A DNA stretch of 64,000 nucleotides from CAWICD01 sp052267165 (GCA_052267165.1 JBKQHO010000059.1:5039-69038); one strand, 5' to 3'; positions 28,607-37,255 are shown, counted from the first letter of the stretch. Notes: generated by a model from the letters alone, not told the origin. Translations and numbers: made by a program.

Positions 28607-29137
28607 CTAATCGACCCGCCTCAGGCCGGACCGGTAGCGACGCCAGCGCGCTACGTAAAGGCCCGCCACCTTCGCGAGGGCGACCACTCCCGCTTCGTCG
28701 ATCTCGCCGACGACCTTGCCCGGCGCACCCTTCACCAAGCTGTTGTCCGGAATGACCTTGTTCTCGGTGAGCAGCGCGTTCGCGCCGATCAGGCAGTTGC
28801 GGCCTATGCGCACGCCGTTGAGAATCGTCGAGCCCATGCCGACGAGCGAGTTTTCGCCGACGGTGCACCCGTGCAAGATCGACTGGTGGCCGATCGTACA
28901 GCGCGCACCGATCGAGATCGGGAAGCCCGGATCGACGTGAAAGACGCAGTTGTCCTGCACGTTGCTGCCGGCACCAAGGGTGATGGGCTCGTCGTCGGCG
29001 CGCAGCACCGCGCCGAACCAAACGGCGGCGTCGCGTTCGAGGCGCACGTCTCCGATCAGCACCGCGTCCGGCGCAACCCAATACGCCTCGTCGGCAGGCA
29101 AGACCGGTGCGACGCAGTCGAGCGAAAAGATCGGCAT
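28607..29137 (-). CDS. Gamma-class carbonic anhydrase-like hexapeptide protein
   Basis: A 176-residue left-handed beta-helix protein with the hexapeptide repeat register (IGARCTIGHQSILHGC, VGMGSTILNGVRIG). The three metal-ligand histidines sit in N-V-F-H, I-G-H and I-L-H. Family members include gamma carbonic anhydrase, CaiE/PaaY thioesterases and YrdA. Assignment to true carbonic anhydrase is uncertain. It may share a message with the downstream Ldh2 gene. Confidence 0.88.
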   Translation of the reverse strand: MPIFSLDCVAPVLPADEAYWVAPDAVLIGDVRLERDAAVWFGAVLRADDEPITLGAGSNVQDNCVFHVDPGFPISIGARCTIGHQSILHGCTVGENSLVGMGSTILNGVRIGRNCLIGANALLTENKVIPDNSLVKGAPGKVVGEIDEAGVVALAKVAGLYVARWRRYRSGLRRVD

Positions 29138-29239
29138 GACTTCTCTCCTCCAGTGTGCGCCGCTGCGAAACTGCTTCTGTGCGCCGCGGGCCGAGACACC
29201 GAGCGACCGTCGAGTGGCCCACTGCGCACCTCAACCCGG

Positions 29240-30734
29240 CGTTTCGGGCTCCTCATCCGCGGCAATCGGCTGTTCTACTTGCGATTGACGCCGCCGCAAG
29301 CCCAGCCGCAACTCGTCGAGCGAGAAGGCTTGCACGGAGTCGAGCGCGTGCTCTTCGATCCGCAGAGCATGGCGCAAAGCGGCCCCCCCGTCGATCGAGT
29401 CGGTGTTCGTCTCCCTCGACGGCTCCAAGGTCGCGTTCACGACGCAGCCGGGAGGCTCGGAGAACGAGACGATGCATGTCGTCGACGTCGCGAGCGCAAG
29501 GCTGCTGCCCGATACGATCGGGCACGTCGGCGAAGGCACGAGCCCGACCGCGCTCGCCTGGGACGCCGACGGCAAGGGCTTCGTTCACACGCAATTCTCG
29601 CGCGATCCCGCCGGAACGTACGCGACCTCGTCGACCCTGCTCTATCACCACGAGCTGGGCAGCGATCCCTCGAACGACGCGTACGTGTTCGGCAAGGGCC
29701 GCTCGCCACGTTCCGAATACACGTTGCAGCGTTCGCACGACGGCCGCGTGCTGGCCGTCACGGCTGCGGACGGCGCCGGGGTGCATGCCGCGCTGCTATT
29801 GCGCGACGCGAACGGGCCGCTTCGCCAAGTCGCGGTTGCCGCCGACGGCATCGGCAACACCGCAGATCCCGGCGGAGCGTTCGTCGGCGACGCATTCTAT
29901 GCGATTTCGACGAAGCGCGACTCGCGCCCGCCGGCTTCTCCAGAGTGCTCGTGCGCCGCGTCTTCGTGCGTCGCTCGACGGCAAGGTCAAGATCCCGCTG
30001 GAGATCTTCGCCCTGCCCGGTATCGCCCGCAGCGGCAAGGCACCCACGCTGCTCACGGCCTACGGCGCGTACTGCATCATCTCGCGCCCGTTCTTTTACG
30101 GCCCGAACCTAGCGTGGCTCGAGCGGGGCGGCGTCTTCGCGCAGGCGATGATTCGCGGCGGCGGCGAGTACGGCGAGGCCTGGCACCTCGCGGCGCGCTT
30201 GGCGACGAAGACCGTGTCGAGCGATGATCTCGCGGCCTGCGCGAACTGGCTCGCGAACAACGGCTACGGCCATGCGCAACACCTCGGCATCTTCGGCGGA
30301 AGCGCGGGCGGATTTCTTATTGGCTTGGCGCTGACGCGGAATCCTGACCGCTATCGAGCCGTCGTCGCGCAAGTGGGCTTCTACGACCTGCTGCGCGAGG
30401 AGCGCACGCCCAACGGCGCGTTCAATACGCCCGAATTCGGCAGCTGAAGGACCCCGCGCAGTTCGCTTGGATGCTCGAGCAATCGCCCTACCAGAACGTC
30501 GTCAAGGGACGCGTGTATCCCGCGGTGCTCATGACGACCGGTGAGAACGACCCGCGCGTCGAGCCGTACAGTTCACGCAAGATGATCGCGAAGCTCCAAG
30601 CCGATTCGTCCTCGCCGTATCCATTGTTGCTGCTGCAGAAAACGGGCCAAGGCCACGGCATCGGCGACTCGTTCGAACAGCAGGTCCGGGAAGAGTCGCA
30701 GATTCTCACGTTCTTCGACAGCCAGCTTCGCTGA
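29240..30734 (+). pseudogene. Prolyl oligopeptidase (S9A), multiple frameshifts and a deletion
   Basis: Pieces of one prolyl oligopeptidase lie in order in different frames. Piece 1 is RGNRLFYLRLTPPQAQPQLV up to a C7 run at 29383-29389. Piece 2, a propeller segment, starts at MFVSLDGSK (29403) and runs to about 29935. Piece 3, from DGKVKIPLEI, carries the nucleophile in GGSAGGFL and ends in EFGS at 30447. Piece 4, from 30450 on, carries DPRVEP and the His of GQGHG. The step from YAISTKRDS directly to LDGKVKIP skips about 150 residues of propeller. The catalytic triad survives only in separate frames. At least three shifts plus one deletion make this a pseudogene. Confidence 0.85.
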
Positions 30735-30842
30735 CAGCGACGAACCTGCGGGCAGATACTGGGTCGGCGCTTGGACGCTCGATGACGTTACGAGCGAGTG
30801 CTGCGAAGGAATTCCGCGTAGCTCGTGACTACTCTCGCTGCC

Positions 30843-31172
30843 ATGACCTACCACGAACATTCCGATTTGGCGCTGGTCGGGGATTTGAGCAAACTTGCTC
30901 CTACCGAATTCGCAGGTTTCGTCGAGCTCGACAAGATCGTCGGTCGAACCGACGGCGCGATTCCGCAGAAATACCGCGAGCTCATGGCGCTTGCCGTCGC
31001 GTTCACCACGCAGTGCCCCTACTGCTTGGACGTTCATACGGCGAACGCGAAAAAGGCCGGCGCAACGCGCGCAGAGGTCGCCGAAGCGGCCTTTATCGCG
31101 GCCGCCCTGCGTGCCGGCGCAGCCGTGACGCACGGTACGCTTGCGCTGAAGCTTTTCGACGCCGCGAAATAA
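30843..31172 (+). CDS. Carboxymuconolactone decarboxylase/AhpD-like protein
   Basis: A 109-residue all-helical protein with the AhpD-type redox motif CPYCLDVH (Cys58, Cys61, His65), and VAEAAFIAAALRAGAAVTHG in the last helices. Such proteins are peroxidase partners or decarboxylases and form trimers or hexamers. ATG 30843 was preferred to GTG 30825; there is no RBS and a TACTCT box ends 7 nt before the ATG, so the message may be leaderless. A GC hairpin (GGGGG/CCCCC) follows the stop at 31173-31188. Confidence 0.9.
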   Translation: MTYHEHSDLALVGDLSKLAPTEFAGFVELDKIVGRTDGAIPQKYRELMALAVAFTTQCPYCLDVHTANAKKAGATRAEVAEAAFIAAALRAGAAVTHGTLALKLFDAAK

Positions 31173-31218
31173 GGGGGCGCCACCCCCCGAAGCCGCGGCC
31201 TGAGGCGACGGGAGAGCG

Positions 31219-31776
31219 CTATAGCAAACCCTCTCGCTCGAGGCTTGCGAACCATTCGAGCACGGCTTCCTCGTACATGAGACCGAAGCGGGCCGTGCGC
31301 GCCGCCATGGCCCGGTCGACATCGCCGCCCTGGAGAAATGCGAGCACCTTGCGGTATTCCTCACGGCGGTTTTCGTGGCGGGCGCGGTGGTCGCGCAGGA
31401 TGCGAGCGAGCTCGGGCACCGGCAGCCGGTCTCCGAAGAATACCGTCAGCAGCAGGGGAAAGCGGATGAGCTCGTCCGCGGGCATCTTCGCGATCCACGC
31501 GTCGAAGGCGGCACGTCCCGTCGCAGTGCGCGTGAACGGGCGGCGTTCGCGCCGGCCCGCCTTGCCGGCCCGCACCAAACCAGCCTCTTCGAGCGCGCGC
31601 AGCTCACGGTAGATCTGACTGCGCGTCACGTTCCAAAAGTAGCCAATGGATTTCTCGATCAGCGAAGCTAGATCGTAACCCGAACGCGGTCCCTCAGCCA
31701 GATAGCCGAGCAGCGACGCCGCTGTCGCATTGAGCTCGAGCGAATCTGGCGCCTTGACATCGGCGCCTCCAGGCAC
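31219..31776 (-). CDS. PadR family transcriptional regulator
   Basis: The winged-helix N-terminus (SLLGYLAEGPRSGYDLASLI, SQIYRELRALEEAGLV) is diagnostic of PadR. A C-terminal helical Vir_act_alpha_C-type dimerisation domain (residues about 90-180) follows. The GTG at 31776 was chosen because GGAGG lies 7 nt upstream. The longer frame from 31797 would start on top of the promoter -10. It is divergent from the DUF4188 gene, its likely target. PadR proteins usually repress genes for handling phenolic or toxic compounds. Confidence 0.92.
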   Translation of the reverse strand: MPGGADVKAPDSLELNATAASLLGYLAEGPRSGYDLASLIEKSIGYFWNVTRSQIYRELRALEEAGLVRAGKAGRRERRPFTRTATGRAAFDAWIAKMPADELIRFPLLLTVFFGDRLPVPELARILRDHRARHENRREEYRKVLAFLQGGDVDRAMAARTARFGLMYEEAVLEWFASLEREGLL

Positions 31777-31783
31777 TAGACTG

Positions 31784-31803
31784 CCTCCATAGTCCACATT
31801 GTA
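31784..31803 (-). promoter_or_regulatory. -10 box and RBS deciding the PadR start
   Basis: TACAAT lies at 31803-31798 on the minus strand and GGAGG at 31788-31784, 7 nt before the GTG at 31776. This places transcription near 31791 and explains why the upstream GTG at 31797 is unlikely to be used. Confidence 0.5.
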
Positions 31804-31852
31804 TTAAAGTAAGGTATCGAAGCTTCTCCATCCTGCCCGTGAGGTATCTTGC

Positions 31853-32383
31853 ATGGCCGTCGAGCGCCGTACCGTGGACCTTTCGCAGTATCCGGACCTC
31901 GTCATCATCTACTTGGGCATGCGCGTCAACGCGCTGGCAGGCCTCCGCACCCTGCTCGGGATGGGACCCAAAATCCAAAACTCAGCGAATGAGAAGCCCG
32001 ACGGCTTGCTCTCGCACGAGTTCTTTCTCTATAGCCTTCTCCCACCGCACCTCATGATGCGTCAATATTGGCGGGACTATGAGTCGCTCGAGCGGTTCAC
32101 GCGCTCGGAGCCGCACCGCGCCTGGTGGAAGACGTTCCTCAAGAACTCCGGCGGCACGGGCTTCTGGCACGAGACGTACGGAATGCAAGGCGGCGTCGAA
32201 GCGATCTTCGACGACATCGGCGACGACATCGGCGACGACATCGGCCTCCTACGCTTCGCCAAAGCGGTGCCGGCAAAAGGCACCATGTTCGGGGCACGGC
32301 GCCGCCTGCTCGCGACGGGCCACGGCGGCGCGATGATGCGCGATGAGGAACCGGCACCCGCCGTCGAAGAGGCGCTGCTCTAA
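31853..32383 (+). CDS. DUF4188 (monooxygenase-like) protein
   Basis: A 176-residue dimeric alpha/beta-barrel type protein with the DUF4188 hallmarks YPDLVIIYLGMRVNALAGL, RQYWRDYESLERFTRS and GGTGFWHETY. Relatives are annotated as monooxygenase or aldoxime dehydratase-like, but no reaction is proven. It is divergent from PadR, suggesting PadR-controlled expression. The protein contains GDDI three times in a row, encoded by a 12-bp tandem triplication where relatives have about one copy. The frame stays intact. Confidence 0.88.
   Translation: MAVERRTVDLSQYPDLVIIYLGMRVNALAGLRTLLGMGPKIQNSANEKPDGLLSHEFFLYSLLPPHLMMRQYWRDYESLERFTRSEPHRAWWKTFLKNSGGTGFWHETYGMQGGVEAIFDDIGDDIGDDIGLLRFAKAVPAKGTMFGARRRLLATGHGGAMMRDEEPAPAVEEALL
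32209..32244 (+). repeat. Three exact copies of a 12-bp in-frame repeat
   Basis: CGACGACATCGG is repeated exactly at 32209, 32221 and 32233 inside the DUF4188 gene and encodes D-D-I-G units. The identity at the DNA level points to recent replication slippage. Confidence 0.95.
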
Positions 32384-32388
32384 GGGCC

Positions 32389-32513
32389 TCAGCCCAAGAG
32401 TTGGTCGGGCGTGATCGGCAGTTCGCGGATGCGTTTGCCGGTCGCGTTGAAGACCGCATTGGCGACGGCCGCCGCGCCGCCGACGATGGGCCGGAGCTTG
32501 TCGCTAGAATCAT
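32389..32513 (-). pseudogene. C-terminal stub of a xanthine dehydrogenase-type molybdopterin subunit
   Basis: The frame ending at the TGA 32389-32391 reads KLRPIVGGAAAVANAVFNAT and continues GKRIRELPITPDQLLG. This is the usual end of the large molybdenum-binding subunit of xanthine dehydrogenase or isoquinoline oxidoreductase proteins (600-770 residues). Only about 40 codons remain. Directly upstream the sequence changes into the hairpin and TnpB remnant. The gene was cut by a mobile-element insertion followed by loss of the rest. Confidence 0.75.
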
Positions 32514-32528
32514 GCTGCGCATGATTCT
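32506..32528. repeat. 9-bp perfect hairpin at IS200/IS605-type element end
   Basis: AGAATCATG (32506-32514), a 5-nt loop and CATGATTCT (32520-32528) form a perfect hairpin. It overlaps the stop codon of the TnpB remnant and abuts the xanthine dehydrogenase stub. Subterminal hairpins overlapping the tnpB 3' end are typical of IS200/IS605 right ends. Confidence 0.75.
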
Positions 32529-32690
32529 GCAACTATGGGCGCGTTGACAAGCGCCCGAGACCGGATATTCTTGGCTGCGTTAACGTCGGCGTTAGCGGCA
32601 TGACCGCAAGAACCAGCGGCCGTCCTTACGGCGCACGAGGTCGCACTGGCCCTTAGCGCCAGTAAACCGCTCGCGCTGGAACTTGCCCAT
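32510..32690 (-). pseudogene. TnpB C-terminal remnant with zinc ribbon
   Basis: From ATG 32690 the frame reads RERFTGAKGQCDLVRRKDG to a stop. In the next frame the TnpB C-terminus appears (CGHAANADVNAAKNIRS), containing the last half of the zinc ribbon and the final catalytic Asp region. The RuvC-like core between the two pieces is missing. Together with the hairpin at 32506 it marks the right end of a dead IS200/IS605 element. Confidence 0.75.
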
Positions 32691-32798
32691 GACATACGGT
32701 GCTTCGCGCCCAGGGTTTCGCGCACAGTACGGTCTGCGCATGAAGAAGGTGCGAAGGGCCCTGAAGGGCCGGCCGGGCGGGCAGCAAAGCAGACACGC

Positions 32799-33111
32799 GT
32801 GATCCTCGGCCCGATCCTCGTCGTGCTCGGAATTCCGCTGCTGCTCGGAATCGTCAAGCCGAACCGGTTTTACGGGTTTCGCACCGGGGCCACCCTGCGC
32901 GACGACCGCAAATGGTACCAGGCGAACGTCTTCAGCGGCGGAGCGCTCGTGCTGTGCGGCCTGGCGATCTCCATCCTGTCCTTGCTGCTGGCGCCCTTGT
33001 CGCACGGCGCGCTCGCCTACGGCGACTACAAGCTCCTCCAGGGCAGCGTCCCAGGTCGGCCCCTTGCTGCTCATGCTGGTCGCGCATTTCGTATACAACA
33101 AGCTACACTGA
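32799..33111 (+). pseudogene. SdpI-family small membrane protein, single frameshift
   Basis: The N-terminus (LGIPLLLGIVKPNRFYGFRT, DDRKWYQANVFSGG) and following hydrophobic helices match SdpI-like membrane proteins of about 105 residues. After GDYKLLQGSV the frame is lost. Moving one base at the CCC of 33050-33052 restores VGPLLLMLVAHFVYNKLH and a stop at 33109-33111. The one-base difference in a short homopolymer could be a real mutation or a sequencing error. The GTG at 32799 fits the family start. Confidence 0.7.
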
Positions 33112-33158
33112 AGCGCTGGCGAACAACTTTTCGTAAAGAGGCGCGAACGAAGCCGGCG

Positions 33159-33995
33159 TTACGGGCGCAGATTCACACCGGCGGCAAGGTAGTGCGACTT
33201 GGTGTCGGCCACCGGGTTGAACGTGGTTCCCAGACCCACGTCGAGCGAGACGCATTCGCCTAATTGCCGCTCGAGCGAGACATCCACGAAGGCTTGCGGA
33301 TTCGCTTGGCGCGCGATGAAGCGGCTTCCCAAGTCAACCGAAACGTCCGTCAGGTAGGCGGCGCGAATCTTGGCGCCGAGCGACGCACCCGGAAACTCGT
33401 GAGCGAGACCGGACTTGAAGGACGTCGAAACCCCGAAGAACCCCGTCAGCCCAAGGGCCGGGGTCGCCTGATACAGTCCGGTGACATCGAGCCCGTATTT
33501 CGGTTGCAGTTGCCGATTCGGCGCATAGTGGTTCGCCGGGGGCTGGATTTCGGCGCCAGCCGTCAGCGCGAGCTTGGGCGCATCGACCAGCGCATAGTTC
33601 GCGCCGACGCCTGCGTTGCTCATCAGATACAGCCCTACGCCGCCGAGGCCGGACTCCGCCACTTGGGACGGCGTGTCGACCAAGAGCTCGAGCCGCGACG
33701 CCGCACCCGCGCGCAGCCGGAACATCGGGTACGCCGCCAGCGCCGTCCCTCCGACCGCGGAGGCATTTTGGAAGTAGAGGCTCTCGATCAGGAATTGACC
33801 GCGCAGGACGGTGCACGCCGCCGGTATTCCGCTTGCGCCGTCAGTCTGAGCTAGCAGCGAGTCGTCGGGGCAGGCAAGGACCTCCGCGGCGCTGACCGGC
33901 GCTGCGCAACCAAGCGCACATATCAAAGGAAGGGCGAGCAATCCTGCGCGGCCGCCGCTGCCAAAGATCCTCTTCCGGCATCGGCTCACGTCCAT
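33159..33995 (-). CDS. Exported beta-barrel-like protein, unknown
   Basis: A 278-residue protein with a long signal peptide (LLALPLICALGCAAPVSAAE), then a series of amphipathic strands with alternating Gly and aromatic residues (GVGLYLMSNAGVGANYALV, YGLDVTGLYQATPALGL), closing with HYLAAGVNLRP. This fits an outer-membrane or transporter-like barrel. Its start overlaps the NAT stop by 10 bp, so it is the third gene of an operon with a chagasin-like inhibitor and NAT. The function and the link to those genes are unclear. Confidence 0.75.
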   Translation of the reverse strand: MDVSRCRKRIFGSGGRAGLLALPLICALGCAAPVSAAEVLACPDDSLLAQTDGASGIPAACTVLRGQFLIESLYFQNASAVGGTALAAYPMFRLRAGAASRLELLVDTPSQVAESGLGGVGLYLMSNAGVGANYALVDAPKLALTAGAEIQPPANHYAPNRQLQPKYGLDVTGLYQATPALGLTGFFGVSTSFKSGLAHEFPGASLGAKIRAAYLTDVSVDLGSRFIARQANPQAFVDVSLERQLGECVSLDVGLGTTFNPVADTKSHYLAAGVNLRP

Positions 33996-34825
33996 TCCGG
34001 GATCATTGGAACGCGCAGCCGCGCGACGTCGGGCAGATCGAACCCGAAATGCTCGACGAGCAGCGCCCGCAGCGCCGCTCGGTCCTTAAGCCGCGCTGAG
34101 TGTCGTCGCCCCGAACGCACGAGCGTGACGTCCCGGTTCATGACGTTGACGCGCGCGTCCGGAGCGCGCGCGCTCAACATGAGCCGGTTGACGAAGGGTG
34201 AAGATGGGTGCGTCGCCGTGAAGTGATTGCCGACTTCGAAGTCGATCGCGTTATCGTGTTCCAGAGCCGATATCCAGCCGTCCACGGTCTCGCCGCCTAA
34301 GTCCGCGCGCAGCACCCAAAAGCTAGCGTCTCGAATCATCCAGTGGGTCTCATGACCGGCGCGCGCCCGCACGCCTTCGGCAAGCGGAATGGGAACGCGA
34401 GCGGCAAACGCGCCGAAGCCCGGATCCACCACAAAGGTTCCCTCGGGCAACGTCACCGTGAGAAACATGTGCGTCCGCGGCGACGCGCTGCGCGGCACGA
34501 AGATGACGACGCGCGCCGTATGCCGCATCAGCTCGAAGCCCAGCTGCTCGAGAACCGCGGCGAGCAACGTCGCGTGTTCGAAGCAGTAGCCGCCGCGACC
34601 GCCGTAGACGAGTTTCTCCTGGAGCCCGACGAGATCGAGCCGAATCGGCCGTTCGAGCAACACGTCGAGATTCTCGAATGGAATGCGCGAGACGTGGGCA
34701 GCCAGTATTCCCGCCAACGTCTCCAACGCCGGCCGAACGCCGCCGCGCCATCCGATTCGCTTGAAGTAGGCGTCGAGATCGACGGCGCTCAAGTCCGGAG
34801 TAGGTCGATGTTCTCGCTGCTTCAT
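33986..34825 (-). CDS. nat: Arylamine N-acetyltransferase
   Basis: A 279-residue NAT with the full catalytic triad: Cys81 in RGGYCFEH, His119 in RTHMFL and Asp134 in VDPGFG. NAT transfers acetyl from acetyl-CoA to arylamines, hydrazines or related amines in the cytosol. The start overlaps the stop of the upstream inhibitor gene (ATGA-type overlap, 34822-34825) and its end overlaps the next gene by 10 bp. The tight coupling in an operon with two exported proteins is unusual. Confidence 0.95.
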   Translation of the reverse strand: MKQREHRPTPDLSAVDLDAYFKRIGWRGGVRPALETLAGILAAHVSRIPFENLDVLLERPIRLDLVGLQEKLVYGGRGGYCFEHATLLAAVLEQLGFELMRHTARVVIFVPRSASPRTHMFLTVTLPEGTFVVDPGFGAFAARVPIPLAEGVRARAGHETHWMIRDASFWVLRADLGGETVDGWISALEHDNAIDFEVGNHFTATHPSSPFVNRLMLSARAPDARVNVMNRDVTLVRSGRRHSARLKDRAALRALLVEHFGFDLPDVARLRVPMIPEWT

Positions 34826-35220
34826 CGCCCGACGGCGACCGTGAGCGCGAACGTCCGCGCGGGCAGGCCGCTATGGATCCACGGTCTGCGGTACTCGAGC
34901 CTGGGTGCGTCCTGCCCACGGCGCTGCGCGCGGAAGACGAACGACACGGCGCCCGGAGCGCCGGGCAGCTTCGACATCGAAGATTCGAGGCGCGCGCCGC
35001 CGAGCGGCGCGAGCAGCGTCGGGTCGTTGCGCGCGATGCTCCACGAATAGCCCGTGCCGGGAGTCGTGGCCAGCCGCACCTCGAGGGTCGCGCTGCGCCG
35101 CAGGTGCACCGTTTTACTGGCGGCGTCTTCGGTGACGACGACCGGAGCCTCTGCCGTAGCGGCGGTTCCGACGCCGCAGAGCGCAACGACGAGGCAGACG
35201 AGCGCGACCGATCTCAGCAT
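34822..35220 (-). CDS. Exported chagasin-like (I42) cysteine protease inhibitor
   Basis: A 132-residue protein with a signal peptide (ALVCLVVALCGVGTAATA). Its immunoglobulin-like domain carries the I42 loops: TPGTGYSW (canonical N-P-T-T-G-Y-x-W) and the RRPW loop. These loops plug the active site of papain-type cysteine proteases. A GAGGGA RBS precedes the ATG. It is the first gene of a three-gene operon with nat and a barrel protein. No papain-like protease gene is nearby. Confidence 0.88.
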   Translation of the reverse strand: MLRSVALVCLVVALCGVGTAATAEAPVVVTEDAASKTVHLRRSATLEVRLATTPGTGYSWSIARNDPTLLAPLGGARLESSMSKLPGAPGAVSFVFRAQRRGQDAPRLEYRRPWIHSGLPARTFALTVAVGR

Positions 35221-35363
35221 CGAGCGTCCCTCACGGTGAATTGCTCGCGGAGGCGAGGCAAAGATTGTCCGACGAGCAGACGGACCCTCCCTCCATTCCG
35301 TGTGGAGGCTTTCACGCCGGTGTCGCGAGCTATTTCAGGGGACGCCGCCGGCTCGCGCCTCGC

Positions 35364-36050
35364 TTAGCGAACTGCCGCCGCGCCGGCGAATGGCAGGCCG
35401 AAAACCGTGCGCAGCTGCGTCGTCGGCGCGGGAACGACGAGCTCGAGCGCCTCGAGCCAAAACGAGATCTTCGGCCGCTCCAATCCGAGCGAAGCGAAAT
35501 CGCCGTCGGGCGGCATTTCGACGGTCGCGCGAGTCAAGCCGATCCGCGCGTGCAGACGCCCGGTAAAGAACAGAAACCGATCGTCGTCCATGCCGAGAGC
35601 AGGCAGCGGCAGCGCCATGCGCAGGCCGGTGCGTTTGGCACTTGCCCGCAGACGGCAGACGTCGCCTCTTCGGCCGTGAACGACGACCGTCCGCTCCGCC
35701 CCGCGAACCGCAACGTCGAAGGTGGCCTTCTCCTTCGGCACGCCCCAGATCGCCCGTCCGCCGGCCAGCGAAGCCGGGTTGTCCACGTAGAGCCGCGGCA
35801 GGTAGAACGCCAAATGCGTCCCGACCCGGACCAGCGCCGCGACCACGTTCAGCTCCCGATACGCCAGCGTCGAGCCGGCCTCGTACGAGAGAAAAAGCAA
35901 GCCGCCGAGCGTCTTCCCCGGGCCGACGGCGACGACGTCGCAGTCGGACGGCACGAGCGCCCGAGCGGCCCCAATCCCGACCGGCTGCACCGTTGCGATA
36001 CCCCACCCGCGCAGGTGCCACGGCGCGGGTGGAAAGGGTACATCCACCAA
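35364..36050 (-). CDS. Acetoacetate decarboxylase-family protein
   Basis: A 228-residue protein of the ADC-like fold. It has the N-terminal PFPPAPWHLRGWG, the central YVDNPASLAGGRAIWGVPKE with a lysine at the usual region of the Schiff-base site, and a C-terminal strand set. Members are acetoacetate decarboxylases, aldolase-dehydratases or uncharacterised ADC-like proteins, and I cannot choose between them. The start is TTG 36050 or GTG 36047. It is monocistronic. Confidence 0.82.
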   Translation of the reverse strand: MVDVPFPPAPWHLRGWGIATVQPVGIGAARALVPSDCDVVAVGPGKTLGGLLFLSYEAGSTLAYRELNVVAALVRVGTHLAFYLPRLYVDNPASLAGGRAIWGVPKEKATFDVAVRGAERTVVVHGRRGDVCRLRASAKRTGLRMALPLPALGMDDDRFLFFTGRLHARIGLTRATVEMPPDGDFASLGLERPKISFWLEALELVVPAPTTQLRTVFGLPFAGAAAVR

Positions 36051-36181
36051 GATAACTTTCGGAACGCGCGTCCCGGTTCATGTCGCGGGATCCGTGCCGG
36101 CCACGACCCACCGCCGTATAGGCGGGCTCTGGCTCGAGACGGTGCCGTTTCCGGGCCGCAGACGCGGCGACGGAGGTAGCC

Positions 36182-36340
36182 ATGCTACGGAGCCGAGATC
36201 AGCCTGCATCAGTTGAACCTGGTCAGTCGAGACGTGAACGCCTTCGAATCGTCGAAGATCCCGACGGAATCGCCGTCGGCTTGATGAGTCCAGTCTCAGC
36301 TGACATGCGCTCGTGGCGCCCGAAGTTTGAGTCGGAGCTG
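36182..36340 (+). pseudogene. VOC-family remnant: both ends, middle deleted
   Basis: A perfect GGAGG RBS precedes ATG 36182. Just after it, in a neighbouring frame, ISLHQLNLVSRDVNAF appears, the typical first strand of a VOC protein. About 15 codons later another frame reads IVEDPDGIAVGLMSPV, the typical last strand. The roughly 80 residues between are missing. This is an internal deletion of a glyoxalase-like gene. Confidence 0.65.
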
Positions 36341-36380
36341 ATTGACCTCGCCGCAGCCGGGGAAAAGGGTCGAAGCCATC

Positions 36381-37211
36381 ATGCTGCTACAAGAAAACGA
36401 CGCTGCAATCAAGCTCCGCCTCGGCTGCCGATTCAGTTTTTCGTCACCGGGACCGGCACCATCGATCTTTCTGGTTCGGCCGCACTCGACCGACTCGCGC
36501 CGCATTCGCGAGGAGCACTGGGAGAGCGAGCCCTTCGGTTCCTATCGCGACTACCGTGACGTGTACGGAAACGTTTGCCGTCGCGCTACGCTACCGGCAG
36601 GTCGCTCGGTCGTCCGCTATGACGTCGTAGCCGAAACTTCGCGCGAGGCCGATCCGGTTGACCTTGCAGCAACCGAGCATCGGGCGGCGGAGCTACCCGA
36701 CGACGTTCTCTTGTACACGTTGCCGAGCCGGTACTGCCTTTCAGACGTCCTAGCGCGCGAGGCGCTCGCGCGTTTTGGCGGGATCGAGCCGGGTTGGAGG
36801 CGCGTTCAATCGATTTGCGATTGGGTTCACGAGCAAATCGAGTTCTCGTACGGCACGAGCAACGTGACCACCACGGCGACCGACGTGCTGGCCAACGGGC
36901 GCGGCGTCTGTCGCGATTTTACGCACCTGGCGATGACCTTCTGCCGTGCGTTGAGCATCCCGGCGCGCTACGTGTGCGGATACATTCCCGATATCGACGT
37001 CCCACCGCCGGATGCTCCGATGGATTTCTGCGCGTGGTTTGAGGCTTACCTCGGCGGCGATTGGTGGACGTTCGATCCGCGCAACAACCAGCGCCGCAAG
37101 GGCCGGGTCGCGATCGCTCGCGGCCGTGACGCAGCCGACGTCGCGATGGTCACGACCTACGGCTCGACGCTGCTCGAGAACATGGAAGTCTGGGCCGACG
37201 AGATCCGGTGA
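36381..37211 (+). CDS. Transglutaminase-like cysteine peptidase-fold protein
   Basis: A 276-residue protein with an N-terminal beta domain (residues 1-110) and a transglutaminase core (about 140-240). The nucleophile Cys177 lies in GRGVCRDFTHL and Asp232 in WTFDP. The position where many relatives carry the His of the H-x-W-x-E motif reads F-C-A-W-F-E (Cys217), so the triad is atypical. The closing VAIARGRDAADVAMVTTYG is common in this subfamily. ATG 36381 was chosen over TTG 36342. Function in bacteria is generally unknown. Confidence 0.85.
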   Translation: MLLQENDAAIKLRLGCRFSFSSPGPAPSIFLVRPHSTDSRRIREEHWESEPFGSYRDYRDVYGNVCRRATLPAGRSVVRYDVVAETSREADPVDLAATEHRAAELPDDVLLYTLPSRYCLSDVLAREALARFGGIEPGWRRVQSICDWVHEQIEFSYGTSNVTTTATDVLANGRGVCRDFTHLAMTFCRALSIPARYVCGYIPDIDVPPPDAPMDFCAWFEAYLGGDWWTFDPRNNQRRKGRVAIARGRDAADVAMVTTYGSTLLENMEVWADEIR

Positions 37212-37255
37212 AGCTCGGTGCCGAAAGCGGCTGACGCCGGAACCGTCGCGGCGAG

